Part shown: one piece after another, positions 39,001 through 51,378 of the stretch
Numbering within the stretch: the first letter of the stretch is position 1
Layout of the letters: each line of letters begins with the position of its first letter
Assembly (NCBI RefSeq): GCF_004027225.2
Contig: NC_044288.2
Coordinates: 20,532,744-20,596,743, forward strand
DNA: 64,000 nt
DNA from: Strigops habroptila
Taxonomy: Eukaryota > Chordata > Aves > Psittaciformes > Psittacidae
Direction: 5' to 3'
Notes under the pieces: model-generated
Seen by the model: the letters and a program-made list of their open reading frames with translations, nothing else
Database searches by the model: none
Told to the model about the DNA's origin: nothing
Position numbers and translations under genes: made by a program

Positions 39001-42000
39001 AGGATTAAAAAATAAAAATAAATCCGGCTTTCTGAGGAGAAACTATTTCCCAAAACAACATCAGTCTTTTCAGTCCACAGATGCTGATTCCAAAAAGTTT
39101 GTTCTTACTGATTAGGAAACAACAGTGTGATTATTTTAGTGCAGCTAATTTAACTCCAGCATCCAGAAATATATCGGTATAGTGTTATGCTTGAATTCTT
39201 TTGACTCAGTTATCTTTACATCTACTTCTGTGGGGTTTGCTGCGTTGCTTTTTGATGCTTTGTTGTAGCAGGATTTGGGACGTGCAGAAGGCAAGGCTCT
39301 GCTATTTAACAATCACAAGCCAGTTATTGGGTTTTTCTCCTCACTTTGCATTTCGTAAAATGGTTTGGGTTGGAAAGGACCTTAAAGCTCATCCAGTTCC
39401 AACCCCCTGCCACAGGCAGGGACACCTTCCACGAGAGCAGATTGCTCCAAGCCCCTATGTCCAACCTGGCCTTGAACACTGCCAGGGATGGGGCAGCCAC
39501 AGCTTCTCTGGGCACCCTGTGCCAGCACCTCAGCACCCTCACAGGGAAGAGCTTCTGCCTAAGAGCTCATCTCAATCTCCCCTCTGGCAGGTTAAAGCCA
39601 TTCCCCTTGTCCTGTCCCTACAGGCCCTTGTCCAAAGCCCCTCTCCAGGTTTCCTGGAGCCCCTTTAGGCCCTGGAGCTGCTCTAAGGTCTCCCCTTCAG
39701 GAGCCTTCTCTTCTCCAGGCTGCCCCAGCCCAGCTCTCTCAGCCTGGCTCCAGAGCAGAGCTGCTCCAGCCCTCGCAGCAGCTCCGTCGCCTCCTCTGGA
39801 CTTGCTCCAACACCTCCCTGTCCCTCTTGTCTTGTTGCCCCAGAGCTGGATCAGGATTGCAGGGGGGGTTCTCCCTAGAGCGCAGCAGAGGGGCAGAATC
39901 CTCTCCCTTGACCTGTTGCTCACTCTCTGGGGATGCAGCCCAGGACACGATTGCACTGTGTTCCCTGCATGGTTTGAATCTCCAATGTTACTCATTCCTG
40001 TATGATAGAGAGGGGGCGTTTGCTTGCCTATTATTTTGGTTTTTAATTCCGTTGATATCATTTGCACCTTCAAAAAGAATTGGTGATGTTCTTTAAAAGC
40101 AGACTACAGTGCTATTTTATTATTTTGGGTTGTGCTATATTTAATACACATTTAGAGGTATATTCCTGCTTTCTTTTTTTAAAGAACCAAGCATGAACAA
40201 TGGTATAAATCTACTATCTAGTTAAGTGTCTGGCAATGCAGAAACTGCTGTTTGCAAGCTGTGTTACTATCTTGGCTTGAGGTAACATAATATGCTGCAG
40301 CTATTGACAGATCAAAAAAACCAGTGAAAACTCAATGTAAACATGGCCTGAAGTGCAGAACAAACTCCTCTGCCCCTCAGCAGGCAGATGGGCGTGCTGG
40401 GCTAGTCCCTGGAGAGGTTTGAGGAAGCAAACAGTGTGGCACTTCTTGTACTCTTCCTTTAGCTCCTTAAAGTAAATAGGTTTATGGCTTACAAATGTTC
40501 ATCTGAGTAAAAGTTACCCTTATTGTGGCCTACATAAGACTTGGTTTCGACTGCTTCCAGTGCCACTAATCCTGGTCTCTGTGTGTGCTCCAGTGCTGTC
40601 ATTCTGAGTTTGCACAGGTTCTGCTGCCCACCAGAGATGCTGCCAGCATGCTTCAATCCATGTCTCCTTCCCAAACAGCTCCGGGTGCATGACCACCTCA
40701 TGAGTGCAGTAGTAAAGTGACACATGAACTATAAACTGCTGCTCCTGGAATGTCTTCATATATAATCTTCCCAATATAAGCTGCAGGATTTGTTTTGCTT
40801 TAAGGTATGTGCTGCTTTGGCAGGGGAGTTAGGGGGGAATAGTTAGGTTTAGCTATATTGAGAGTGACCCAGTGAGATGACTGACCACTAAAATAAAAGC
40901 AAACATAGGAAAAGCTTCAACTCATCTGTTCCAACTCTGTTTCTGAGCAAGCTCTAGTTAAGGCATATGATCTGTTGAATGGGAAATTCAAAATCAGACT
41001 GAAAAATGTGAAACCCTTAGACATGAAGTGGTGGCAGCACAAACTATAATTAGTCATGATTTTCTTATTTTCTTGTTTTAATATTGCTTCCTTGTCTTGT
41101 TTGGAACTGGGTAATTCATTTAGGATGACTAAAACTGGAACGTGCTGGTGGATAAGCAGTGCCTGTTCTGAACTCCATAGGGAATCATTTACAGAAGCAT
41201 AAGTGGACCCTAGGAGAGTGGAAGGGGACTGTTGGGTGCTTGCAGTTGTGCACCGCTGTCTCCTGTTGGATCAAGCTGGATTGCTGGGGATCAGCTCATT
41301 GGAAGCCTCTCTTGCCTTGGCTTTGAACGGTACTTAAAATGCAGCAATCCCCTCCTGAGTGAGCTGTGGCTTGTGCAGCACTGCAGGTTCAGAATTAAAA
41401 AGTGTCTTTAAATAGATAAGGGCATGACTGGGCTTAGCCCAACTCTTCTCTTGGAGTAGTCTAATGAAAGTGCTTGGTTTCAAGGAGCAGGTTATTCTGT
41501 GTAAATGAGTGAGCTGTCATTTAACATGCTACAACACAGCATGTTAGAGGGGTTTTAGAAATACAGTAAACATTAAAATAATGTTCTGGCTTTGTACAAA
41601 GTTGTTAGTTTTGTTTTCAGTATCTTAAATTTTTGTAGAGAGTTTTCCAAATGCAATGGGAACCATAAAGCTGAAGTTATAATGACCCTTTGTATGAGCT
41701 GGGAACCAGGCTGGATGCACTTCTGTGAGACCCCCCTGCATCCAGAATGGCTTTAAACTGACAGAGGGGAGATTCCCTTCTAACCCAAACCAGTCATCAG
41801 TACTCTGTCAAAACAGCACTGGAGCGTTCCTACCTGTAAAATTGTCTCACCTGAAAGTAGGCAGAGGGATGTGTATCAGTATCAGGCACAGGAAGAGCTA
41901 AGGCTTCCCTGGTACCCTGTGGAGGTCCTTGCAGTGATCTGCATGGACCCAAGTGGGAAGAGTTGCTTTGCAGATGGTCAGGAGGAAGCCCCATGGCTGC

Positions 42001-45000
42001 TGTGTGGCTCCTTCCCTCCTGGCTTTAATGCTTTAATACAACCAGCCTCTTGCACCAGCAAGCTGTGCAGGAAAAACACCCAGACCACATTTCCTATCTA
42101 GAACAAGAAGAGGAGAGAATGCTCACGTCTGGGGCACCTGCCACTGAAAGCTTCAGACATAGAAGTTGCAGTTGCAAGTCATTGAAAATGGGGGTTCTTA
42201 ATGGAAAACCTTCACTATGAGCATCACTGGTACTCCACCTTTAATAACTTTAATGAGCTGTATGTCATAATGAAAGTGGCTTGTGCTGAACAAACATCTC
42301 CATAACCTCATTCATTAGGAGGCAAATATTTCAGTATCTAATATTATGTCTGAAAGTCAAGTAAACAGTACATTTTGGTGCAAACAGACTGAGTTATGGA
42401 ATTACTTACACTGTAGGAACATCACTTGGTGGGTGTGTACGTGTGACACAAAGGAGCAGACAGATGATGAAGTTGACAGCAGACAGATGATGAAGTTGAC
42501 AGCACTGCTGACCAGCCCGGCTAGAGCCTGAAGACCATTTTGACCAGGGATAAGGGAGTGCTGTATAAACACTGACCAAATAGGCATCATATCTAGACGT
42601 TTGTAACAGGGAAGGGGTAAGAGATCCCTTCAGAAGGGAACAAGCAATGAGTCTCAGAGAGTATAGAAACCATGTTCTCTGCCTTAGAGAAACAAAGATC
42701 CTGATGTGGAACTGGCAGAGGGAGGAAAATAGAAACAAGTGGGGAATATTTAGAGTGAGGTTTCTCTTTCAGTTCCCTTGTGCTCTATTTTTGTTCTTTA
42801 TATTGTCCTTGAGAACCAGCAGTCACTGGGACAGCGGAAGAGCTGAGCATGTAGGTACAGCTGATGTGCAAACACTGCTGCTGTTGACAGTCCAGGTTTG
42901 GCTGAATATTGCTGTCCTTGAGGACCCCATTCCTCCTTAGCTTTCTTTTCTATTTGTTTTGTCTTGTTTCTCAGTTATCTTTATGGTTATTGGAAAAATT
43001 GCTCAGTATCCAGAATAGGGCAAATCCTGCTCTGTTTTTACTAGCCATTCCCTTTGAAGTAGGTGGCCAACTGAGATGTGGTGAACCTGGCTGTTCTGAC
43101 CAGATATTTCTGGTGTTATTTAATCTTACCAGATATTTCTGGTGTTATTTAACAATAGTGAAAAAGTTCCTGAGTGAAGAGGTGGTTTCTGCTAAGCTTT
43201 ATAATTGCCACTGTAGTGCTGAACATGTTTCTGAATCAGTGTTTCATGGTTGATAGTGTAGGTGTTGTGTTTGACAGATCTATTAGTGTGTGCTGTGGCA
43301 CTTCACTGAGAGGAGGTGGACACAAGTGAACTCTCTTGTCTGGAAGAGGATTTGGTTTGCTGCTTGTCTTTTGTGGACTACCAATACTAGTCATCCTAGT
43401 CCAATGTACAAACCCTGGGACCCTCCTCAGGAGAGTGGACTTTGGAGGTGGCTCTTTGGTGCTGATCTGCACCAAGGGGTTGATGTTAGTAATGTCATCT
43501 GCTTGGGCTCAGCATCACAGAGCAGAAAGTGGCTCCTCCGCTCTGTGATGCAATGACTCTAATGTGGGGCTCGTCCTCAGCTGGTGGTGTGCTGGAGGCA
43601 GTGAATGTGTGGCAGTGAATGAACCACAGAATCATTAGGTTTGGAAGGGACCTCTGGAGATCATCCAATCCAACCCCCTGCCAAGGCAGGGCCACCTAGA
43701 GCAGGTTACACGGGTGGGTTTGGAGTCTCCAGAGAGGGAGACTCCACAGCCCCCTGGGCACCTTGTTCCAGTGCTCTGCCACCCTCAATGTAAAGAAGTT
43801 CTTCCTCATGTTAAAGTGAAACTTAGTGTCTTTCAGTTATGGCCATTGCTCCTCGTCCTGTCACTGGGCACCACTGAAAAGTCTGGCACCATCCTTCTGG
43901 CACCTGCCTGTGAGATACTGATCTGAATTGATGAGGTCTGCTCTCAGTCACCGCTTCTCTAAACTAAACAGGCCCAGCTCCTGCAATCTCTCCTCATAAG
44001 AGAGATGTTTCAGGCCCCTGATCATGCTTGTGGCCCTGCACTGATTCCTCTCCTGTAGCTCCTTGTCTTTCTTGTATTGAGGAGCCCAGAACTGGACACA
44101 GTTCTCCAGATGTGGCCTCACCAGGGTTGAGTAGAGGGGGAGGATCACCTCCCTTGACCCGCTGCCACACTCCTCCTGGTGCACCCCAGGGTGCTATTGG
44201 CCCTCCTGAGTGCAAGTGTACAACTGCTGGTTCATAGTCAACTTGTCATCCATGAAAGAAGTTCCTGTGTTTGAAAGGCTTGTTCACAAACTCGGGGAAG
44301 AACTAAGACCTCAGAACCTCCCATGGTTCTTTCACAAGCTTAAAAACGTTGTAAGTAAGATAACCCCAGTTAAGTAAAACCAGGCAGTGGAATGACACTG
44401 ACCCAGTTCTCCAGCTCAGTGAGAAAAAAGCCAAAAACATTTAGTTGATGTTTTACTTGGGGTAATTGGAAGGAAAAAATCCAGTAAAATTCAAACTCTG
44501 GTTTATGACAAGTGCCCTGTAGCATCTCTTACCTAATGAGCAAGGCAAACTTATGCTTTTCCCAAGTGCTGCCCTAAACCACAGTATTTCCTTAGGTAAA
44601 ACCTTTGCCCAAGATCTCCATAATGTGTGTATGCCAAGCTAGAAGCTAAAACACAGATGAGGTTTTTGAGTCCTCTTTGTGTTGGAAAGTGAAGCCACAG
44701 ATTTAAGTAGTTAACTGTGGATGTGGGTTTATAGCTTCAACTTTCTAAAGACTGGTTTTTGTCAGCTTACATGGTAGCAGTTGTGCGCTTTAGGCTGAAG
44801 GCTCAATGAAGGGGAATTAAAATGGTTGGCTTGAAGCTGGGACTGGTGCAAACTTTCTGAAGGATACTGGCCAAGTCATGGACATTTGATCTGCTTCTGA
44901 GCCAGTGTGTGAACGGACGCAGGTTCCAGCCCACTATTTTATAGCAAATAAATCGGGGTGGTTGTGTTTGCACCCAGCTGCCGGCATAAGTCTCGTCATT

Positions 45001-47938
45001 GCTAACTTCGGCCATCCAATTTTAATTTGCTGTCGCATGTCTGCCAGAGCATTGCAGGAGGGTGGGAGGCAGGGAGGAGGGAGGGTGTTTTTCCCGGTGA
45101 CTGCTGTTGACATTTGCAGAATAGAAGTGAAGTCAGCCGCTTGTTTGTCCAAAGGTTCTAGTGCGTGTAGTGGTTCTTGGCTAGCCGGGATCGCTCAGTG
45201 CCTGTGGCACAGCACGGGGACCTTCCCAGCTGCAGTGTGGGGAGCACTGATAGAGCTATGTTGGTGTTTAACCTTGTGTCCTAGACCAGAGGCTTCAGTG
45301 GAACCAAAATGATTGATCAAGGATAGATTCAGATGAGACATTAGGAAGAAATTCTTTACTATGAGGGCGATGATGCCCTACCACAAGGTGCCTGGAGAAG
45401 CTGTGGCTGCCCCATCCCTGGCAGTGTTCAAGGCCAGGTTGGACACAGGGGCTTGGAGCAACCTGCTCTAGAGGAAGGTGTCCCTGCCCATGGCAGGGGG
45501 TTGGAACTGGATGAGCTTTAAGGTCCCTTCCAACCCAAACCAGGCTGGGATTCTACATTTTACTATACAGTTTGGGGAAGCAAAAGGGAAGGTATTCTGT
45601 TCTGCTTTGCTGCCTCACAAAAAAAGGAAATAATTGAGGAAACATTCATACAGATACACAGGCTCAGGGAAGCTGTGACCATGGGAAGGACCGATGGCTT
45701 GATTTAGTGAGGGTGTCTTGCAGCTTTGATTGTTTAAGTAGTGGCAGGTACTGCAGAAGCAAGACAAAGTTGTGGTCTTGACTCCCAAATCCCCATGGTG
45801 TTTGTATGGAAAGGCTGTGGTTTGCTGCTCCTGGTATTGCAAGCTCAAGGTAAGAGTGTCAGAATGATGTAGTTGCTGGTGGTCCTCAAAAGTAGCTCCT
45901 CTCTGGCTGAATCCAGGCTCTGCATCTAATAGCAATGTAAATAACTTCTCTTTCCTAGGAGGGTGCTCATGGACTTGATTTTTATAAGACTGATTAAAAC
46001 CCACATTTTATTTCAGCAGGCTGCTCTGTGGTGGGACCCGGAGACATTCCCACTGGGTGGAAGTGGGTTGTGGAGGCACCAAATGGAAAGGGGGACATTG
46101 AGGGGACAAAGAGAGTGAGCTGTGTTGTAAAGAACAGGAGCAGATACAGACCAGTGATGACACCAGTCATAAACATGAGCTGAGACTGGGGAGAAAAAAG
46201 GAGAGATTTGAGAAAATGGCAATGTAAAAGATGAAGTAGCTGTAGAAAAGAGGAGGTGAAGCGGGACAAGGGAGAGAAGTGGGAGAAGGAGGAGGAGGCA
46301 ATTGGTAAGTGCAGTTAATAGCAGCACCGAAGAGAGTTTTTATTGCAAACCTGTTATAATTAACTATAGTTCTGCTCCCATGCACTCCAGGAATGCACAT
46401 GGCAGGTACTTTTCCTTTTGGCTGCTCTGTTGCTGGTGCAGAGCATGCTGGGTTTCAAGGCAGTGGCTGATCAGGCCCTCAACAAACATGTTAATAATGT
46501 CCTGTGTCATGGGAGACTACAGACTGACTGCAGGTTTTTCTGTACCAGATGGGGAATGCACTCTGATTCTGCCCTGTCTAAAGCCGCTCACTTTAACTGT
46601 TCAAGCATGAGCTCTTGTCACCTGGCAGGAAGACACTGACCCTAGTTGGTGCTGGAGGGAGACCTTGACCTCGTTGGTATGATCCAGGGAGGCTCCTTCT
46701 AAATCCCCTGGGGGACTTTCTAAGTAGGGAATGGGCGAATCTGCAGCTTGTACATTCTTTATGTCTGGAAGGATGAAAAACAACCATAGAGGGTTCCTAA
46801 TATTCATCTGAACTTAGTTGTCCTTCACCTCTTTGTGGGATGTCAGTGCCACGTGCTGGAGAGCCTCTTTGGATGCTGGTGTTTCTTCAGGGGCTCTTCT
46901 GAGCAAGTCAGACAGCTTTTTTGCATGCTGGCAAGCAGGATTGCTGCCACTGAGATGTTATGGATATGTCTTTCAAATTCTGCATTTAAACCCCAGAACT
47001 CTGTGTTTCTGGTGGAAGCACTGCCTCTGTGTAATCAAATCACAGGAGGGTTTGGGTTGGAAGGAGTGTTAAAGCTGATCCAGTTCCAACCCCCTGCCAT
47101 GGGCAGGGACACCTTCCAGTAGACCAGGTTGCTCCAAGCTCTGTCCAACCTGGCCTTGAACACTGCCAGGGATGGGGCAGCCACAGCTTCTCTGGGCACC
47201 CTGTGCCAGTGCCTCAGCACCCCCATCATACAACATTTCTTCCCTATGTCCAATCTAATGCTGCCCTCTTGCAGTTTAAAACCATTGCCCCTTGTCCTGT
47301 CACAGGCCCTGGTAAAGTCTCTGTCTTACCAGCCCCCTTTATATACTGAAATGCCTCAGTAAGGTCTCCGTGGAGCCTTCCCTTCCCCAGGCTGAACACC
47401 CCCAGCTCTCTCAGCCTTTCTCTTTAGAAAGCTTTGTTTTTATTGTGCAGCTTTGTTTTGCTTGTGAGCACTGGCATGGTAATGAATGGCTTTTCCCCCT
47501 CCAAAGAGGCTTCCTTGACTATGTGCCATCAACTGATTTAGATCCCTTTGAAGGGAATGTGATGACAGACTTCCCTTGCTAGCTGTATGCAAGGACTGTT
47601 TTCAAACCATTCAAGGACACTGAATGTGTGTGCATCCATTTTCTTCCTCCCAAATAATGGGCGAGATTCGTGAGCAAGACTTTGAGGCTGGTGGTTTGTG
47701 TGAGCTCTTGGAGCAGTTTCTTCTGCCTCTAGAAGGTGTGGGTTGAGGATGAATGTTTGGCAGAGGTCACTGTAGCTTAACTGTGTGCAAGTAGGGGTAC
47801 AACAGATGTAAAAGATACCCGACAGTTATCTGTCTCTTCTTTTTCACTTGTAGGTTTATCCTTCAGTCTAAAGGAGTGATTCATAATCAGCTCTTAGAAA
47901 AACAGAGAATAGCCGAAGAGAAAATTAAGGAATTAGAG
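33018..47938 (+). CDS. PFDN1: PFDN1, prefoldin subunit 1 (3' end outside window)
   Basis: Beta-type subunit of the cytosolic prefoldin hexamer, which captures unfolded actin and tubulin and hands them to the CCT chaperonin. Three exons, 33018-33050, 33236-33402 and 47854-47938, give codons 1-95 in consistent phase. They read [60 protein letters not shown] and [14 protein letters not shown], nearly the mammalian sequence. The two coiled-coil helices flank the central hairpin region. The remaining 27 or so residues (human total 122) must be in a fourth exon, which I could not find up to 64000, so intron 3 exceeds 16 kb. Confidence -1.
33236..33402 (+). CDS. PFDN1: PFDN1 exon 2
   Basis: Codons 12-66 plus two bases; N-terminal coiled-coil helix and the first part of the beta-hairpin region ([20 protein letters not shown]). 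Acceptor CCTCCCCAG, donor GTGAGT. Only 185 bp of intron separate it from exon 1. Confidence -1.
37775..37972 (+). mobile_element. CR1-like LINE 3' fragment
   Basis: Plus-oriented CR1 tail with blocks gaagtggtggattcccc, gcctagaaaggttgga, gatgatccttgaggtc and an intact terminal repeat (gattctaggattctatga). Same subfamily as 771-1000. Confidence -1.
39356..39952 (-). mobile_element. CR1 LINE, 3' half
   Basis: Minus-oriented CR1: tail block ggtttgggttggaaagg on the left, internal block tctctggggatgcagccc on the right. Collinear with 19563-20295 over its full length. Confidence -1.
41744..41798 (+). mobile_element. Tiny CR1 remnant with internal deletion
   Basis: About 30 bp matching the CR1 block ggcttta-ctg-cagaggggagatt (as at 56420 and 61681) is joined directly at about 41775 to the terminal ccttctaacccaaacc block. 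Roughly 200 bp present between them in the other copies is absent. Confidence -1.
42458..42503. repeat. Perfect 23-bp tandem duplication
   Basis: Positions 42458-42480 are repeated exactly at 42481-42503, inside PFDN1 intron 2. Confidence -1.
43100..43152. repeat. 24-bp direct duplication with 5-bp spacer
   Basis: The 24-mer at 43100-43123 (starting ccagatatttctgg) recurs exactly at 43129-43152. Its first part is itself a near-palindrome. Confidence -1.
43618..44258 (-). mobile_element. CR1 LINE, 3' part, distinct subfamily
   Basis: Minus-oriented CR1 starting (left) with cagaatcattaggtttgga and continuing through ctcataagagagatgtttc and ggagcccagaactggacac. The tail differs clearly from the 19563/39356 type, so it belongs to another CR1 subfamily. 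Confidence -1.
45321..45562 (+). mobile_element. CR1 LINE 3' fragment
   Basis: Plus-oriented tail: agaaattctttactatgag, ctgtggctgccccatccc, gcagggggttggaactgg, then tcccttccaacccaaacc. Confidence -1.
47043..47420 (-). mobile_element. CR1 LINE 3' fragment
   Basis: Minus-oriented tail of the same type as 19563-20295, beginning with gggtttgggttggaagg on the left and ending at cccagctctctcagcc. Lies 434 bp upstream of PFDN1 exon 3. Confidence -1.
47854..47938 (+). CDS. PFDN1: PFDN1 exon 3
   Basis: One base completes codon 67 (Met), then codons 68-95 ([20 protein letters not shown] then EEKIKELE), the start of the C-terminal coiled-coil helix. Acceptor CACTTGTAG, donor GTAAGT. 85 bp, so skipping it would shift the frame. 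Confidence -1.
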
Positions 47939-50505
47939 GTAAGTTTTGGCAGGTAATGATGATGAAAGTTCACCATTGAAGGTCAACAAGATGCTGTCTG
48001 CTACATCCCTTGTTTTTATCTGATACTTCCCATTCTGAAGGATTGTAATGAGGTGAAACATAGTGTTACAAGTAACCTGCCAGTAATTCATGGCACTTAG
48101 TTATTTGGTTTCTTTCCTATATCCACAACCCAACTAGGGATTTCCTGTTGTTCCTGATATGAAAACTAGGGGTGAGGGATTCAAATGAGGTTAGTAGGAG
48201 CAAGGTTTAAAACTAGCAAAAGGATATTTATGTGGTTATTTGCAGCAGATAGGTGATGTGAATCTGTGCCAGTGCTGTGGATGCTAGTAGTTTACACTGG
48301 CTCAGGACAATTGCACAAATTCATGGAAGAGAAATCCATTGAGAATTACCAAATATGTAGAAATGGCATCCTGCTCAGGAAGTCCTGAGCTAAAAATGTC
48401 TGAAGGCTGGGAAAGTATGAGGAGGAAGTTCTGTGTACGCCTGCCCTGTCCTTACGCTCTGCCTTAGGCATCTACTTGTGGCTGCTGTTGAAGACTGGAT
48501 CTAGGGGGAGGTGGGACTTTGTTTTGGCGATGTGGTCAGAGCACTTCTGTGCTCTTATGTTTATCTGGTAGGAGTATTCAAGGCAGAGGAGAATATGTAG
48601 GAAATACAAAGTACTATCTGTGCAAGTACCAGTGTTCAAATAAGTTATCTAGAGAATCTTGACTATCTTCTAGTGGCTACATGTACAGCTTAGAGTTCTT
48701 TGGAGCAGATGTTCAAAATGTACTTTTCCAAGGCCGTTAGTGGTTTGTTTTTTCTTAATGTCCCTAAAATATAATAAATACAAAACCCTGTTCCTTGTTT
48801 CTTGGGCAATGACAGAGGAAGCAAAGACTGAGTTGTGTCAAGCTGTTTAACTCATCTGTTAGTGTTTTGGAGAAAGTCAATGTGGAGACCAGCTAAGCAG
48901 GGCAAGCAGGAGTAGGAAGTCAGTGCTCAAACCTACTCAGACCCATGCAGTTCTGTCTCTTTTGTCTCCTCCTTACAGTAAAACAGAAGTAGAGTTGGTG
49001 TTTTTTTAAATTCTTTCTTAAAACTCAGCTTGCCTGGGGAGCTGTAGGGCAAACACATCACCATGTGTGGTGTTGCCTGGAGTGTTTCCTGTGCCACATA
49101 CTAAGGGGTTTTGTGTTTCTGGCCATGAGAACTTTTATTGAATAGGGAAAACAAGTCTCCCCTGGGTAGGCTGTATATTTCTCTGCTGTTAATGCAGACG
49201 GGGCGCAGTTCTTCTTATGGTTATGTGATAAAAGTGATTGTATCCTGGCTACTCTGGAGGCATCTCAAATGCCAGTGGTTTTGCACAAAGGCAGCCCCAT
49301 GACTGGGGTTGGAGAACTTCATAGCAGCAGGTCTGGATTTGTCAGTGATGGAGTGTGGTTGACAGTCTCTGTTTGCAACTGGCCCATGGGGTCCCTTTCT
49401 GCTGGGTCCATCAGGCTGTGGTCAGCTTTTTGGCTACTGTGCCCTTCAGCTGTGCACCTCAGTTTCTTCCTGTTCCTGGTGGGGAATGATCTCGCCTCCT
49501 GAACTTTCCCATTGCTGAGTTCAGCAGAATGGATGGAATTCCCCCCAAATTACAACCTTTACTGTTCTTACACAAAGCCTCAGAGCTGCTGCTTCACAAG
49601 TGTGTTTTTCTGCTTCATACCTCCCTGTTGCTTGGGTCTCTGGTATGGCCACTGAATGGAAGCTCCCAGCAATGGTGACTGTCTCAAAAGGTGGTGGGAG
49701 TAGAAAGGTGGCTGTCACATGGGTTGGGTTTTCTTTTTAATTGTGGATAGTAGGGCTCAGATTACCAGAACTTTCAACAGTTTGTTTCAAGTGAACATTC
49801 AAGTCCATCTTTTAACTACTCTGCTTCCAGCTGGCTGGCGTCTTTGTGGAAAGGATTTTCCTTAGGCCTGGGGTTCCCCATGGAAAAGGACAAGCTCTCA
49901 GACTGACAACTGCTGGAAACAGATTTCAGGGGAAATACCTGAGTCCAAGTCAGAGAGCACTTATCACAGGAGTTAGGGGATTTTGCTGTCCTGAAAACAA
50001 GTGGTGACAGAAGCAGGAAAGAATGTGAAACTTTGTGACCTTGTGATTCCACTGCATCATTATAAAATAAATATCCAACCAAGATAGGTTAAAACTTCCC
50101 TCCATCCGTTATTAAAACTGGAAGGAGTTTAAAGCGTAGGTTTATATTTTACATTGTTAACTACCTTACTCACATTTCTCACTTTGCGTAGCCGGAGCAA
50201 GCTGGTCAGCGTAATCCTCCAGTATCCACTTGGTGTGGCTGATCTGGTTACTCATGTAGCATGAGCTTGAGACAATTCTGCTGCCTTATTATGACTCAAT
50301 TGCCAAGGTATTACGAAATGTGGATTTCTGATACCATCCTGAATTTGAGATGCGCTCTCCCTGCTGGCTTAGTGCTGTTTGCAGAGCAGCAGAGCACAGA
50401 GGGCTGAGTTCACTGCTGAGGTCTTCTGTAAATCCATCCAACTATGTAGCAAGGAGAGATCCTCAGTGCTGACTGTCCATGAAAACATGGGCTTTAACCT
50501 GCCTC

Positions 50506-50899
50506 AGAGATGTTGGGGCTGTTCAGCCTGGAGAGGAGAAGCTGCATGGAGACCTCATTGCAGCCTTCCAGTATCTGAAGGGGGCCTACAAGGTTGTCAG
50601 AGAGGGACTCTTCATCAGGGACTGTAATGATAGGACAAGGGCTAATGGGTTCAAACTGAAACGGGAAGTTCAGGTTAGATGTAAGGAAGAAGTTCTTTAC
50701 TGTGAGAGTGCTGAGGCACTGGAACAGGTTGCCCAAGGAAGTTGTGGCTGCCCCATCCCTTGCAGTGTTCAAGGCCAGGTTGGATGGGGCTTGGAGCTAC
50801 CTGCTCTATTGGAAGGTGTCCCTACCCATTGGCAGGGGCTTGGAATTGGGTGAGCTTTTTAAGGCCCTTTCCAACCATACCATTCTATGATTCTGTGTG
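50506..50899 (+). mobile_element. CR1 LINE 3' fragment
   Basis: Plus-oriented CR1, ending in the terminal repeat accattctatgattctgtg. Includes ggggctgttcagcctggag and gggttcaaactgaaacggg blocks. Opposite in orientation to the 47043 copy on the other side of PFDN1 exon 3. Confidence -1.
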
Positions 50900-51335
50900 A
50901 GCTGGGTTTCCCGACATTGACAGCTCTGAGTGAACTTTGAAAGCAGTGAGGGGTTTTGCTTCTTTTCTCCTTTCTCCTCTAGTTTCCACTGCAATGCCTG
51001 ATTGCAGTCACTCCCTTTCCCTTACTCCCCTCTCTTGGGTTCCTCCACTGTTGAAGTGATGCATTGCCTTTTTCAAGGCAGCATCACAAAGCTGATGTGA
51101 TACTGCCCTGCTGCTCATCACATGGCAAAGCTGCAAGGAGAACCAGACCTCTCTTTATACAGGGCTGGGAAAATAAGCTCTGGCTGGAATACGCATCAGA
51201 TGTACTTAGTGAAAGGAGCTGTGTCCTGAAACACCACAGGGGTATGAATGTGTATGAGGGGGCAAATGTCAGTCATTCTGCAGAAGCAGCAAGGTAGCTT
51301 TATGCTTTTTGTTAAAGCTTAATTATGAACATGTG

Positions 51336-51378
51336 TATATATGTGTGTGTGTGTATATATATGTACATATGTGGCATT
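51336..51378. repeat. TG/TA dinucleotide microsatellite
   Basis: Alternating purine-pyrimidine tract of mixed TG and TA units (tgtgtatatatgtgtgtgtg then tgtatatatatgtacatatg). Confidence -1.

Larger units (their letters stand above)
33403..47853 (+). other. PFDN1: PFDN1 intron 2
   Basis: A 14.45-kb intron, much AT-richer than the left half of the window. It contains CR1 fragments at 37775-37972, 39356-39952, 41744-41798, 43618-44258, 45321-45562 and 47043-47420, plus small tandem duplications at 42458-42503 and 43100-43152. Nothing else is recognised. Confidence -1.

Noticed and set aside
43336-43548. Short plus-strand frame with a hydrophobic start resembling a signal peptide
   Set aside because: 70 codons in PFDN1 intron 2 with no splice context or similarity; hydrophobic segments of this length occur by chance in T-rich sequence.
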